Shown: positions 8,465-16,311 of the stretch, in pieces | Layout: each line of letters opens with the position of its first letter | Position numbering within the stretch: the first letter of the stretch is position 1 | Assembly: GCA_934216145.1 (NCBI GenBank) | Contig: CAKQBG010000035.1 | Coordinates: 1 to 21,231, forward strand | Source of the DNA: an uncultured Anaeroplasma sp. | Lineage (GTDB): Bacteria > Bacillota_I > Bacilli_A > Acholeplasmatales > Anaeroplasmataceae | Length of the DNA stretch: 21,231 bases | Direction: 5' to 3' | Notes under the pieces: generated by a model | What the model was told of the DNA's origin: nothing | Database searches by the model: none | The model's input: the letters and a program-made list of their open reading frames with translations, nothing else | Position numbers and translations under genes: made by a program

Positions 8465-9169
8465 TTTTTTTTGAAATTCAAGACTTTTATTTATTTCTAT
8501 TCGTAATTTATCCATTATTTTCTTTTCAAGCCTCGAAATATATGATTGAGATATACCTAATATATCTGCTACCTCCTTTTGAGTATATTCTGGAGTATTA
8601 TAAAGACCAAATCTCATTATAATAATTTCTTTTTCTCTTTTCTTTAAAGAATTTAAAGCCTTAAACATTATTCTTTTTTTCTCTTCCTGTAAAGAAATCT
8701 CTAGTGAATGCTCCTCATTAGATGGAATAACATCTGATAACAATAGTTCATTGCCATCTCCATCAATATTCAAAGGTTCATCTAATGATACCTCGGCCTT
8801 CATTTTTGAAGCCTTTCTTAAAAACATAAGTATTTCATTCTCAATACATCTTGAACAATATGTACCAAGCTTTATATTCTTATCAGGATTAAAGGTTTCA
8901 ACGCCTTTAATTAAACCCATAGAGCCAATAGAAATTAAATCCTCTAACAATACCTTTGGAGATTCAAATCTCTTAGCTATGTATACAACAAGCCTCATAT
9001 TATGTTCAATTAAAACATTTCTAGCATTTAAATCCTTATTAACACATTGTAAAACATATTGCCTTTCCTCTTCCTCTGTTAAGGTAGAGGGCAAGGACAT
9101 TTGACTATATAAATAGGATACTTCATCACAAACACCATAGACTTTCTTTATTAGCTTATATAAAATCAT
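8462..9169 (-). CDS. sigE: Mother-cell sigma factor, pro-sigma-E precursor
   Basis: A 235-residue sigma factor that starts mother-cell transcription in sporulation. Hallmarks of sigma-E: a membrane-associating pro-sequence of about 20 residues (MILYKLIKKVYGVCDEVSYL) ending near an EVSYL processing site comparable to EVYYIGG; region 2 with LISIGSMGLIKGVETFNPDK; RCIENEILMFLRKASK; then EVSLDEPLNIDGDGNELLLS; and a C-terminal helix-turn-helix YTQKEVADILGISQSYISRL. The protein is made inactive and is cleaved by SpoIIGA, encoded 2 bases upstream. ATG 9167-9169 has GGGGGAT as ribosome site, spanning the spoIIGA end. The stop is TGA, unlike the TAA used by most genes here, and it doubles as part of the sigG promoter. 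Confidence 0.96.
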   Translation of the reverse strand: MILYKLIKKVYGVCDEVSYLYSQMSLPSTLTEEEERQYVLQCVNKDLNARNVLIEHNMRLVVYIAKRFESPKVLLEDLISIGSMGLIKGVETFNPDKNIKLGTYCSRCIENEILMFLRKASKMKAEVSLDEPLNIDGDGNELLLSDVIPSNEEHSLEISLQEEKKRIMFKALNSLKKREKEIIIMRFGLYNTPEYTQKEVADILGISQSYISRLEKKIMDKLRIEINKSLEFQKK

Positions 9170-9171
9170 TT

Positions 9172-9891
9172 TTATCCCCCTAAAAGCGCTAAGCCAAACA
9201 TCATTTGATAATTAATATCTGCATATGACAAATATACATCCTTTTCATAATAGCTACCATTAATCAATAATTGAAATTTATCTACTTTATAAAGCCTTAT
9301 CCTCCTTTTTCCGGTTACAGTTTGACAATCTAAATACTTAACAAATTTACCAATTTTTATTTTTTTGTTCATAAATACAATTGGAATATTTCCATTAGAT
9401 AATAAAAAATTCCCTGTATCACAAAAGCCTATAAATTGATAGTTTTTATTATTATCAATAATTCTAATTTGATACTCAAAGTGAGTATTTCTATAATGTA
9501 ATCTTTTATATGCAAAATAAACATTAAATATTCCAAATATTAAAGCTATAGCTAAATATACTAAATACGGGTTTGTATTAAGCTTATAGATAATTCCTGA
9601 TGTGCCACCAAGAGTAATATTCAGCATCCAATATATAATTGCCTCTAATATTGCTTTAGCTATTCCTCTATTTATAAATGGTAATATTGATATAATTAAT
9701 ATAAATAGATACCTATATGGCTCTAAAGCATATGGAATTAATAAATACATAATTAGATACACTATATCTAGAAGTGCAGAGATAATTAACAAAAAAATAT
9801 TTATTTTTTGAGAAAATAGATAGCTCGTTATAAAAATAAAAATAATATGAATTAATAAATTTACTAAAATTATTTCTTCTATATATTTCAT
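9172..9891 (-). CDS. spoIIGA: Pro-sigma-E processing aspartic protease SpoIIGA
   Basis: A membrane protease of the septum that activates pro-sigma-E. The N-terminal half (~5-130) has five hydrophobic spans. The cytosolic C-terminal half holds FCDTGNFLLS with the DTGN catalytic motif (Asp158), equivalent to DSGN of B. subtilis SpoIIGA, which works as a dimeric aspartic protease activated by SpoIIR. The N-terminus MKYIEEIILVNLLIH lines up with that of the B. subtilis protein, so the ATG at 9889-9891 is well supported. No Shine-Dalgarno sequence precedes it, however; a TATAAT box lies 8 bases upstream, suggesting a leaderless or near-leaderless message. At 239 residues it is clearly shorter than the roughly 300-residue B. 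subtilis protein. Head gene of the spoIIG operon. Confidence 0.9.
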   Translation of the reverse strand: MKYIEEIILVNLLIHIIFIFITSYLFSQKINIFLLIISALLDIVYLIMYLLIPYALEPYRYLFILIISILPFINRGIAKAILEAIIYWMLNITLGGTSGIIYKLNTNPYLVYLAIALIFGIFNVYFAYKRLHYRNTHFEYQIRIIDNNKNYQFIGFCDTGNFLLSNGNIPIVFMNKKIKIGKFVKYLDCQTVTGKRRIRLYKVDKFQLLINGSYYEKDVYLSYADINYQMMFGLALLGG

Positions 9892-9898
9892 AAATAAA

Positions 9899-9931
9899 TT
9901 ATATAGAGAGGAATAAGCTTTTTATAGCAAA
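9899..9931 (-). promoter_or_regulatory. Candidate spoIIG promoter with an unusually long spacer
   Basis: Minus strand: a TATAAT box lies 8 bases before the spoIIGA ATG. The best -35 candidate is TTGCTA, 21 bp further upstream, overlapping the T-tract of the pgm terminator. The B. subtilis spoIIG promoter also has an over-long (22 bp) spacer and needs Spo0A~P. No clear TGNCGAA Spo0A box is visible here. The -10 is convincing; the -35 is speculative. Confidence 0.4.
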
Positions 9932-9961
9932 AAAAGAGGAATGATTTTTTTATCATTCCTC
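9929..9961 (-). terminator. Rho-independent terminator after phosphoglucomutase
   Basis: A 10-bp perfect stem, GAGGAATGAT (9936-9945) with ATCATTCCTC (9952-9961), 6-base loop, followed on the minus strand by TTTTTTT. It starts 18 bases after the mutase stop and insulates it from spoIIGA. Confidence 0.9.
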
Positions 9962-9979
9962 AAAATTTGATTATTTTTA

Positions 9980-11674
9980 TTACTTTATCATGTTAACGAT
10001 TGATAATACTTCTTCAGTAAGCTTTTCTAGCTTTTGATCAGCCTCAGCTTGATTATTACCCTTAACACCATAATAAACCTTTAGCTTAGGCTCAGTTCCA
10101 GATGGACGTAATACAAACCACATATTATCATTTAAATAATACTTAATTACATTAGATGAAGGTAAATTAATCTTTGTCTTCTCATCAGTAACTAAATCAG
10201 TCTTAATACCAAGCTTAACATCATCCTTAGCTAAAATCTTGAAATCCTTTAAAGCTATATCTGTTGTTCTAAAGAAATCCATAATTCTCTTAATCTTAGC
10301 AGCACCTTCAAGTCCCTTTAGACCAATATTAGTGATTCCTTCCTTATAGTAGCCATATTCCTCATAAATTTGATTTAAGGCATCAACTAAATCCATACCC
10401 TTCTCACGATAGTATGCAGCTGTTTCACATAGCATTAAAATTGCTTGAATAGAATCCTTATCTCTTACACAATCTGAAATTAAGCAACCATAAGATTCCT
10501 CAAATCCGAATACATAAGTACCTCTATGAGTTAATTCCATTTCTCTTGCCTTTTCACCAATAAACTTAAAGCCAGTTAAAGTAATTTCAGTCTTTAAGCC
10601 ATATTTTTCAGCAATAGCAATTGGCAATGTAGAAGAAACATTAGTTGTAAACATATAACCATCACTTGGTAATGTTCCTAACTCCTTACGAGTTCTACAA
10701 ATATAATCAAATACTAATGAAGCAGTTTGGTTACCTGTAAATAATACATATTCACCATTATGTAATACTGCAATACCTAAACGGTCAGCATCTGGGTCAG
10801 TTGCTAATACTATACTAGCACCTATTTGCTTAGCTAAATCAATTGCCTCATCGTATGCTTCCTTATTTTCAGGGTTAGAAGTTTTAACACCAGAGAAATC
10901 AGGATCACATGTCATTTGACATGCAAGAGGCACAACATCATAACCAACAGATTGTAAAACTTGTGGTGCGAATACCTGTCCAGTACCATGAAGTGGAGTA
11001 TAAACAAGTTTGAAATCCTTCTTTAAATTTGGTCTAAGAATAATTTTCTTAACCTCATTAATATAAGCTTCATCAACTTCTTTACCAATATATTGAATTA
11101 ATTCATGATTCTTACCATGCTCTATATTGAAATAATCATCAATTTGATTAATTTCAGCAATAACCTTATCAGCATCACTAGGAACTAATTGACAACCAGT
11201 TTCATCATAAATCTTATATCCATTATATTCCTTAGGATTATGACTTGCCGTAATCATAATACCACCAATACAATGGAAATGACGTACAGCAAAACTTAGT
11301 TCTGGAGTAGGACGTAAAGCCTCAAATAAAAATACTCTAAAACCTAAAGATGATAATACCTCTGCAGATATTCTAGCGAACTCTACAGATTGATGACGAT
11401 TATCATGGCTAATAGCTACACCCTTGCTTAAAGCAACAGGAGATTGCTTCATTAAATATCTACCAAAACCTAAAGTAGCCTTAGCTACAATATATACATT
11501 CATTCTATTTGTACCAGCACCAAGAATTCCTCTTAATCCTCCTGTACCAAATTCAAGATCAGTTGTAAAAGCTTCCTTTAATTCTTGTTCATTCATTGAG
11601 TCTAATTCTTTTTTCAAATTAGGCTCTAAATTAGGATTATTTTTCCATAATTGTACTTTTTCTAAATATTCCAT
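9980..11674 (-). CDS. pgcA: Alpha-D-phosphohexomutase (phosphoglucomutase/phosphomannomutase)
   Basis: A 564-residue cytoplasmic enzyme that interconverts hexose 1- and 6-phosphates via an enzyme-bound phosphoserine. All four signature loops are present: TASHNPKEYNG with the catalytic Ser144, the Mg-binding DPDADR (293-298), the sugar-binding GFEESYG (390-396), and the C-terminal phosphate-binding RPSGTEPK (523-530). The N-terminal EFGTGGLRGILGAGTNRMN is typical of the long phosphoglucomutase/phosphomannomutase group, such as B. subtilis PgcA, which supplies glucose 1-phosphate for UDP-glucose, lipid anchors and teichoic acids. ATG 11672-11674 follows AAGGAGCG. It has its own promoter and terminator, so it is a single-gene unit. 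Substrate choice (glucose, mannose or, less likely, deoxyribose/ribose phosphates) cannot be settled from sequence alone; the symbol is by analogy. Confidence 0.93.
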   Translation of the reverse strand: MEYLEKVQLWKNNPNLEPNLKKELDSMNEQELKEAFTTDLEFGTGGLRGILGAGTNRMNVYIVAKATLGFGRYLMKQSPVALSKGVAISHDNRHQSVEFARISAEVLSSLGFRVFLFEALRPTPELSFAVRHFHCIGGIMITASHNPKEYNGYKIYDETGCQLVPSDADKVIAEINQIDDYFNIEHGKNHELIQYIGKEVDEAYINEVKKIILRPNLKKDFKLVYTPLHGTGQVFAPQVLQSVGYDVVPLACQMTCDPDFSGVKTSNPENKEAYDEAIDLAKQIGASIVLATDPDADRLGIAVLHNGEYVLFTGNQTASLVFDYICRTRKELGTLPSDGYMFTTNVSSTLPIAIAEKYGLKTEITLTGFKFIGEKAREMELTHRGTYVFGFEESYGCLISDCVRDKDSIQAILMLCETAAYYREKGMDLVDALNQIYEEYGYYKEGITNIGLKGLEGAAKIKRIMDFFRTTDIALKDFKILAKDDVKLGIKTDLVTDEKTKINLPSSNVIKYYLNDNMWFVLRPSGTEPKLKVYYGVKGNNQAEADQKLEKLTEEVLSIVNMIK

Positions 11675-11698
11675 AATATACGCTCCTTCTTTGACATT

Positions 11699-11727
11699 AT
11701 TATATAACTAAAAGGCTTCATTTTCAA
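11699..11727 (-). promoter_or_regulatory. Sigma-A-type promoter of phosphoglucomutase
   Basis: Minus strand: TTGAAA (11727-11722), 17-bp spacer, TATAAT (11704-11699). Almost consensus, 25 bases before the start codon, with the AAGGAGCG site in between. Confidence 0.75.
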
Positions 11728-11743
11728 GATTAAGCATTTAAAA

Positions 11744-12004
11744 TTTGTATTACCACATTTTTTTATTCATCCTAAAAATGGGGTAATATAAAATGAGTTT
11801 TCTTCTAGTAATTGTTCGTTTAAAGTAGTACAATTAATTATTAAAAAAAAATCCAATTTTGTTTTTTTGTTCAATAATATTATACCATTTTGGGGGTCTA
11901 TTTTCTTTATATTTAGAGCAATAAAAATCCAACTTTTTTTAGAAAATTTAGTTGGATTTTTATTGTTCAATTTACGGTCTTATTTAATTTTGGGGTAATA
12001 CAAA
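11744..12004. mobile_element. ~260-bp inverted-repeat element, IS remnant or MITE-like
   Basis: TTTGTATTACCACA (11744-11757) and TGGGGTAATACAAA (11991-12004) are 14-bp inverted ends with one mismatch. A third copy, TGGGGTAATATAAA, lies inside at 11779-11792. Between them is a strong hairpin (11919-11965), a TATAAT-containing stretch on the minus strand near 11880, and a 67-codon minus-strand open frame (11767-11970) that overlaps the hairpin and resembles no protein I know. No transposase is encoded. It could be a small non-autonomous element or the surviving end of a degraded IS. No target duplication is obvious. Confidence 0.45.
11919..11965. repeat. Perfect 16-bp inverted repeat (stem-loop)
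   Basis: CAATAAAAATCCAACT (11919-11934) and AGTTGGATTTTTATTG (11950-11965) are exact reverse complements around a 15-base loop; three further flanking positions pair with one G-U. A degenerate echo (AAATCCAATTTTG) occurs near 11850. This is the strongest secondary structure in the gene-free region. It lacks the immediate T-tract of a terminator on either strand. Confidence 0.75.
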
Positions 12005-12060
12005 TAAACATTTAAAAGGACATCTTAATTATTAACTGTTATTTATTAAATTTTATGAAC

Positions 12061-13120
12061 TTAATAATATAATTTGACATATACTAATATCATATTGATC
12101 ATATTAGTATTAGAAACATTATAATCATTTAAATTATGAGTATTAATTCTATTAAATTCAAATATATATCCTTGATAATTTTTTTTTACCATTTATTTTT
12201 AATTTTTCATTATACATGTATATGCATAATAAAAAAATAAAAAATGTTTTCTAATGTATCAAAATCAGCATGAAATAATTTATAATAAAAAGACATACTA
12301 TAATTTAAAACATTATCATATTTAGAAATGAAACTCAATAATATATTTAGAGCATTTTCTAATAATTCATTTTCATAATATTATACTTTTTATCATTTAA
12401 GTAATATAGAGTATAGGAATTATAAACAATTTTAATTATTAATTTATAATTATTATTTTATTTAATCTTAAACACTCTAGGGAAAGTTAACCTAATAATC
12501 AAATTTTCATAAATATTATCTTAATCAATATCATTAAGAGTTAATTTAGAACTAAAATCTATTAAATCAGAAATATAATTAATAACCATTTTCTTAGAAG
12601 AAATCAAGAAATTTTCCAACTCATTTAAATCAATAAATTTCTTAAATTCATCAAAATTATATGGATTATAATTAGATATTAATTCATTAACTATACACAA
12701 TTACCTTTTTTATTCGATTCCATAATGAAATAATTAGATAACTTAACTTTACAGAATATAAAGAATCAAAAACCATATTAACTTTATCAAGTGATATTTT
12801 ACTTAATGGACTTTATCAGTAACATCAACTAAATCAATTAATACGTTTAGTAAAATTTTATTATAAACCTATAAATCACTTCTTTAGGTTAATTTAGAAT
12901 TAACTATTAAACTATTAGAATTATAAATACTTTTATTTTGAACAATTCTAATTTTAACACCTAAAACTATATTTGCTTCAAATAATAAATCTCTACTTTA
13001 TTGTTTTGTATTTTTTTAACTTAAATCAGTAAAATCACCATCTACACTAAATGTATTAAAGTTGTTATTACCATTTATTAAAGATTAGTTCATCTTCTTT
13101 ATAAAAAAACATTATTATGA
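12061..13120 (-). pseudogene. Decayed minus-strand gene, product unrecognised
   Basis: The minus strand can be read as one broken protein. From ~13120 to 12813 it reads, with several TAA/TAG stops, SRDLLFEANIVLGVKIRIVQ, then NSNSLIVNSKLT, then VYNKILLNVLIDLVDVTDKV. A one-base shift gives 41 open codons (12812-12690) including LDKVNMVFDSLYSVKLSYLI. The first frame resumes for 54 open codons to 12524 (NFDEFKKFIDLNELENFLIS), then one TAA, then open to 12461. A further 56 open codons (12380-12213) include NELLENALNILLSFISKYDN, and 43 more lie at 12192-12061. Mixed amino-acid use and frame return after a shift argue for a former gene rather than random AT-rich DNA. I do not recognise the family. 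Confidence 0.5.
12081..12110. repeat. 10-bp perfect palindrome with 10-base spacer
   Basis: ATACTAATAT (12081-12090) and ATATTAGTAT (12101-12110) are exact reverse complements. It lies in the C-terminal part of the decayed gene; no T-tract follows. It may be chance in AT-rich DNA or an operator or insertion scar. Confidence 0.3.
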
Positions 13121-13250
13121 AAATCGTCTTTGCATTATATTAGAATCTCTTAACTTAAGAATTATAATCCTCTATTAAAAAACATCAATTTATCTTAAAA
13201 AAATAAATTTAGTTAAAACTAATTCAATAAAAAATTTTTTTTATAATGAG

Positions 13251-13279
13251 AAAAAAAGGGAGCATTAGTTAAACGCTCC
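13251..13279 (-). terminator. Rho-independent terminator after the UPF0210 gene
   Basis: Stem GGAGCATT (13259-13266) with AACGCTCC (13272-13279), one G-U pair, followed on the minus strand by CTTTTTTT. It lies 18 bases past the UPF0210 stop. Confidence 0.8.
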
Positions 13280-13296
13280 ACTTAAATAATATAATA

Positions 13297-14655
13297 TTAA
13301 TTTTTTAAGCTATTTAATGGTGCAGGAATTTGACCACCACGATTAATAAATGTAGATGGATTTCCCTTTGAAATCTTCATAATTGGACCATATCCTAATA
13401 AACCACCGAAATTCAATGAATCATCATCATTCTTTCCAATTGCAGGAATAACACGTACAGCAGTAGTTTTTGAATTAATCATACCAATCGCAGCTTCATC
13501 TGCTATTAAAGCGGAAATTACCTCTGCAGTAGTATCACCAGGTAATACGATCATATCAAGACCAACTGAGCATACAGCAGTCATTGCCTCTAGCTTTTCA
13601 ATTGATAACATTCCTGATTCAGCTGCGGCAATCATACCAGCATCCTCACTAACAGGTATAAAGGCACCAGATAAACCTCCAACACGACTAGATGCCATAA
13701 CTCCACCTTTTTTAACTGCGTCATTTAAAATTGCTAAACAAGCAGTTGTACCACAACAGCCGCATTGTTCAAGGCCCATTTCTTCTAATATATGAGCTAC
13801 AGAATCACCAATTGCAGGAGTTGGAGCTAAAGATAAATCAACAATACCAAATGGTTTATTTAAAAGCTTAGAAGCTTCAACGCCAACAAGTTGTCCCATT
13901 CTTGTAACCTTAAATGCTGTCTTTTTAATAATTTCTGCAATTTCAGCAATAGAAGCATCCTTTGGAGCTGATTTAACAGCCGCTCTAACAACACCAGGTC
14001 CAGAAACACCTACATTAATTACAGCATCAGCTTCTCCTACACCATGGAAGGCACCAGCCATAAATGGGTTATCCTCTACAGCATTACAGAATACAACAAG
14101 CTTTGAAGCGCCAATACATTCTTGATTCTTTGTAAGCTCTGCTGCTTCTCTAACCTTTTGTCCCATAATTTTAACTGCATCTAGATTAATACCCGCTCTT
14201 GTTGAACCAATATTAACACTAGCACATAGTTTATTTGTTTCCTTTAAAGCTCTAGGAATAGAATTAATTAATTCTAAATCACCAGGAGCGAAACCCTTTT
14301 GAACTAATGCAGAGTATCCACCTATAAAATCGATTCCAATATCATTAGCTACCTTATCTAATGTTTTAGCATATAAAACAGGATCACCCTTTGATACACC
14401 AACAAGCATAGAAATAGGTGTAACAGCTACACGTTTATTTATAATAGGAATTCCATATTTTTTTTGAATAAAATTACCAACCTCAACTAAATTATGTGCA
14501 TAACTATAAATTTTATTATAAACCTTTTCACATGATTTATTAATATCAGTATCCATACAATCTATTAATGAAATACCCATAGTAATTGTTCTAACATCAA
14601 GATTTTGTTCTTGAATCATTTGTATTGTTTCTAAAATTTCATTATTAGTAATCAT
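13297..14655 (-). CDS. UPF0210 (DUF711, PFL-like) family protein
   Basis: A 452-residue soluble protein of the UPF0210/DUF711 family, distantly pyruvate formate-lyase-like in fold and often annotated as 'PFL family protein'. Recognisable stretches are [20 protein letters not shown] at the N-terminus, [20 protein letters not shown], the Gly-rich [40 protein letters not shown] with a CGCC cluster, and the C-terminal [20 protein letters not shown]. Length matches the family. No biochemical function is established, and the glycyl-radical loop of true PFL is not evident. The gene follows an ACT-domain UPF0237 gene by 10 bases, a pairing conserved in many Firmicutes, pointing to joint action, perhaps in amino-acid-responsive control. 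ATG 14653-14655 has AGAGGTT upstream. Confidence 0.93.
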   Translation of the reverse strand: MITNNEILETIQMIQEQNLDVRTITMGISLIDCMDTDINKSCEKVYNKIYSYAHNLVEVGNFIQKKYGIPIINKRVAVTPISMLVGVSKGDPVLYAKTLDKVANDIGIDFIGGYSALVQKGFAPGDLELINSIPRALKETNKLCASVNIGSTRAGINLDAVKIMGQKVREAAELTKNQECIGASKLVVFCNAVEDNPFMAGAFHGVGEADAVINVGVSGPGVVRAAVKSAPKDASIAEIAEIIKKTAFKVTRMGQLVGVEASKLLNKPFGIVDLSLAPTPAIGDSVAHILEEMGLEQCGCCGTTACLAILNDAVKKGGVMASSRVGGLSGAFIPVSEDAGMIAAAESGMLSIEKLEAMTAVCSVGLDMIVLPGDTTAEVISALIADEAAIGMINSKTTAVRVIPAIGKNDDDSLNFGGLLGYGPIMKISKGNPSTFINRGGQIPAPLNSLKN

Positions 14656-14665
14656 GTTTAACCTC

Positions 14666-14935
14666 TTAAATCTTATGCATTAAATTAAAAATGTCCTCAT
14701 GCATAACATGAATCTCTAAGCCCATATCATGACCATACTTTGATAATTCATCAACAAATTTGGTAAACTCAATAGATAAATTATCGATATTTACAATCAT
14801 AAACATTGTAAAAAAATGATTAACTATTGTTTGAGATACATCATTGATATTTGCATTATATAATGCACACTTTGAAGATACTCCAGCAAGGATACCAACC
14901 TTATCCTTTCCGACAACTGATAATACTGCATTCAT
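14666..14935 (-). CDS. UPF0237 ACT-domain protein
   Basis: An 89-residue protein consisting of one ACT domain, a fold that usually binds amino acids as a regulatory module. The N-terminus [20 protein letters not shown] is the typical strand-loop-helix of the UPF0237/GcvR-like group, followed by [20 protein letters not shown]. The frame is open upstream to 15034, but I place the start at ATG 14933-14935, which has GGGTGGAG at good spacing and gives the normal family length. The upstream extension would be a hydrophobic stretch overlapping the preceding gene and has no counterpart in the family. It lies directly before the UPF0210 gene, its usual partner. Ligand unknown. Confidence 0.92.
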   Translation of the reverse strand: MNAVLSVVGKDKVGILAGVSSKCALYNANINDVSQTIVNHFFTMFMIVNIDNLSIEFTKFVDELSKYGHDMGLEIHVMHEDIFNLMHKI

Positions 14936-14958
14936 TAAATAAACTCCACCCTTCAAGC

Positions 14959-15384
14959 CTAAGCTAATAAATATATAAAATAATGTATTGAAAAATAATA
15001 AATGAATAAATTCATAATAAAAACTACAATACATATAGTAGGTAATAAAAATCTAGCGATAATAGCAAATGTATTATAATAATATTTGATTTTTTTTCTT
15101 AAAAAATAATCAATAATTTCTATTATTATAAAAATAGGTATTATTATAATTAAAAGCCATCCAAACTCTATATTTAAATAAAAATTAATATTAAAGCCAT
15201 TATTCATTATTATTAATAGCCAAGATAAAATCATTAGTGTTATCATTCCTTGAATGAAAAACATTCTTAGCATTTTATCACTCGTAGAATATTTATTCCT
15301 ATAAAATTGAATAAAATAAACTGTTAATGGTATTAAATATAAAATTATTGCTAAATTTATCATAATAAAGCTAAAAATCACCAT
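14959..15384 (-). CDS. Small four-TM membrane protein, unknown function
   Basis: A 141-residue, strongly hydrophobic protein with four predicted spans (about 5-25, 44-63, 72-92 and 108-135) separated by short charged loops (YRNKYSTSDKMLR and FLRKKIKYYYN). I recognise no family. It is probably real: ATG 15382-15384 follows TAGGTGA, a good promoter lies just upstream, and it ends 23 bases before the ACT-domain gene, so it is likely the first gene of that unit. Extreme Ile/Phe/Tyr content follows from AT-rich membrane coding. There is no signal peptide cleavage site or catalytic motif to suggest an activity. Confidence 0.65.
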   Translation of the reverse strand: MVIFSFIMINLAIILYLIPLTVYFIQFYRNKYSTSDKMLRMFFIQGMITLMILSWLLIIMNNGFNINFYLNIEFGWLLIIIIPIFIIIEIIDYFLRKKIKYYYNTFAIIARFLLPTICIVVFIMNLFIYYFSIHYFIYLLA

Positions 15385-15404
15385 TTTTTCACCTACTTAT
15401 GTTT

Positions 15405-15433
15405 ATTATATTATTTTTTTCAACTAATAACAA
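15405..15433 (-). promoter_or_regulatory. Sigma-A-type promoter of the membrane protein-ACT-UPF0210 unit
   Basis: Minus strand: TTGTTA (15433-15428), 17-bp spacer, TATAAT (15410-15405), 20 bases before the ATG of the membrane protein and just downstream of the kduD terminator. Confidence 0.6.
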
Positions 15434-15451
15434 GTGAATTAAAATAATATG

Positions 15452-15482
15452 AAAAAAAGTTCCTAATTTTTAGGAACTTTTC
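15452..15482 (-). terminator. Rho-independent terminator after kduD
   Basis: A 12-bp stem, AAAAGTTCCTAA (15455-15466) with TTAGGAACTTTT (15470-15481), tight 3-base loop, continuing into a T-run of seven on the minus strand. It ends the kduI-kduD unit 8 bases past the kduD stop. Confidence 0.88.
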
Positions 15483-15490
15483 AAAATTAA

Positions 15491-16291
15491 TTACTTAGGT
15501 TGCTTACCAATATAAGCTAAAATACCACCATCAACATATAAAATATGTCCGTTTACAGCATTAGAAGCATCAGATGCTAGGAATACTGCAGGTCCAGCTA
15601 ATTCTTCTGGCTCTAACCAACGTCCAGCTGGAGTCTTAGCAACGATGAATGAATCAAATGGATGACGAGATCCATCTGGTTGTCTTTCACGAAGTGGAGC
15701 AGTTTGAGGTGTAGCGATATAACCAGGTCCTATACCATTACATTGAATATTGTATTCACCATATTCAGAACAGATATTACGAGTTAACATCTTTAAGCCA
15801 CCCTTAGCAGCTGCATATGCAGATACAGTCTCACGACCAAGCTCTGACATCATTGAACAAATATTAATAATCTTTCCATGACCCTTCTTAATCATTCCAG
15901 GAATAACTGCCTTAGAAACGATGAATGGACCATTTAAATCAATATCAATTACTTGACGGAATTGAGCAGCTGTCATTTCAAGCATAGGAATTCTCTTAAT
16001 GATACCAGCGTTGTTAACTAAAATATCAATAACTCCAACTTCCTTCTCAATTTGTTGAACCATAGCATTAACAGCATCCTCATCAGTTACGTCACAAACA
16101 TAACCATGAGCGTTAATACCATGCTCCTTATAAGTTGCGATACCCTTATCAACTAAATCTTGTTTAATATCGTTAAAAACGATTGTAGCACCAGCTTCAG
16201 CAAAACCTAAAGCAATGTTAAAACCGATTCCGTAAGAAGCACCTGTAACTAGAGCAACTTTGCCATCTAGTCTAAAATCTTCCATTTTCAT
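15491..16291 (-). CDS. kduD: 2-dehydro-3-deoxy-D-gluconate 5-dehydrogenase (KduD)
   Basis: A short-chain dehydrogenase of 266 residues that reduces 2,5-diketo-3-deoxygluconate (DKII) to 2-keto-3-deoxygluconate (KDG), cytoplasmic. The Rossmann motif TGASYGIG is at 16-23, NNAG at 93-96, and the catalytic triad is Ser146, Tyr159, Lys163 in SAYAAAKGG. The C-terminus carries the usual PAVFLASDASNAVNGHILYVDGG-type ending. It sits 20 bases after kduI, its pathway partner, which favours KduD over the closely related gluconate 5-dehydrogenases. ATG 16289-16291 has AGGAGGA 9 bases upstream; a second in-frame ATG two codons later is less well spaced. Confidence 0.92.
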   Translation of the reverse strand: MKMEDFRLDGKVALVTGASYGIGFNIALGFAEAGATIVFNDIKQDLVDKGIATYKEHGINAHGYVCDVTDEDAVNAMVQQIEKEVGVIDILVNNAGIIKRIPMLEMTAAQFRQVIDIDLNGPFIVSKAVIPGMIKKGHGKIINICSMMSELGRETVSAYAAAKGGLKMLTRNICSEYGEYNIQCNGIGPGYIATPQTAPLRERQPDGSRHPFDSFIVAKTPAGRWLEPEELAGPAVFLASDASNAVNGHILYVDGGILAYIGKQPK

Positions 16292-16311
16292 TTGATTTTT
16301 TCCTCCTATTA

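Noticed and set aside
11767..11970. A 67-codon open frame on the minus strand as a real gene
   Set aside because: It runs through the perfect stem-loop and the terminal repeat, has low-complexity lysine/isoleucine-rich sequence, no good ribosome site and no known family. I treat it as part of the repeat element.
12461..13120. Stop-codon reassignment (TAA/TAG read as glutamine) in the gene-free region
   Set aside because: Reading the stops as Gln makes tempting protein, but the frame also shifts, and all neighbouring intact genes end in TAA or TGA normally. Ordinary decay explains it better.
14936..15034. N-terminal extension of the ACT-domain protein from 15034
   Set aside because: The extra 33 residues are hydrophobic and overlap the end of the membrane protein gene; the well-placed GGGTGGAG site and family length support the ATG at 14933-14935.
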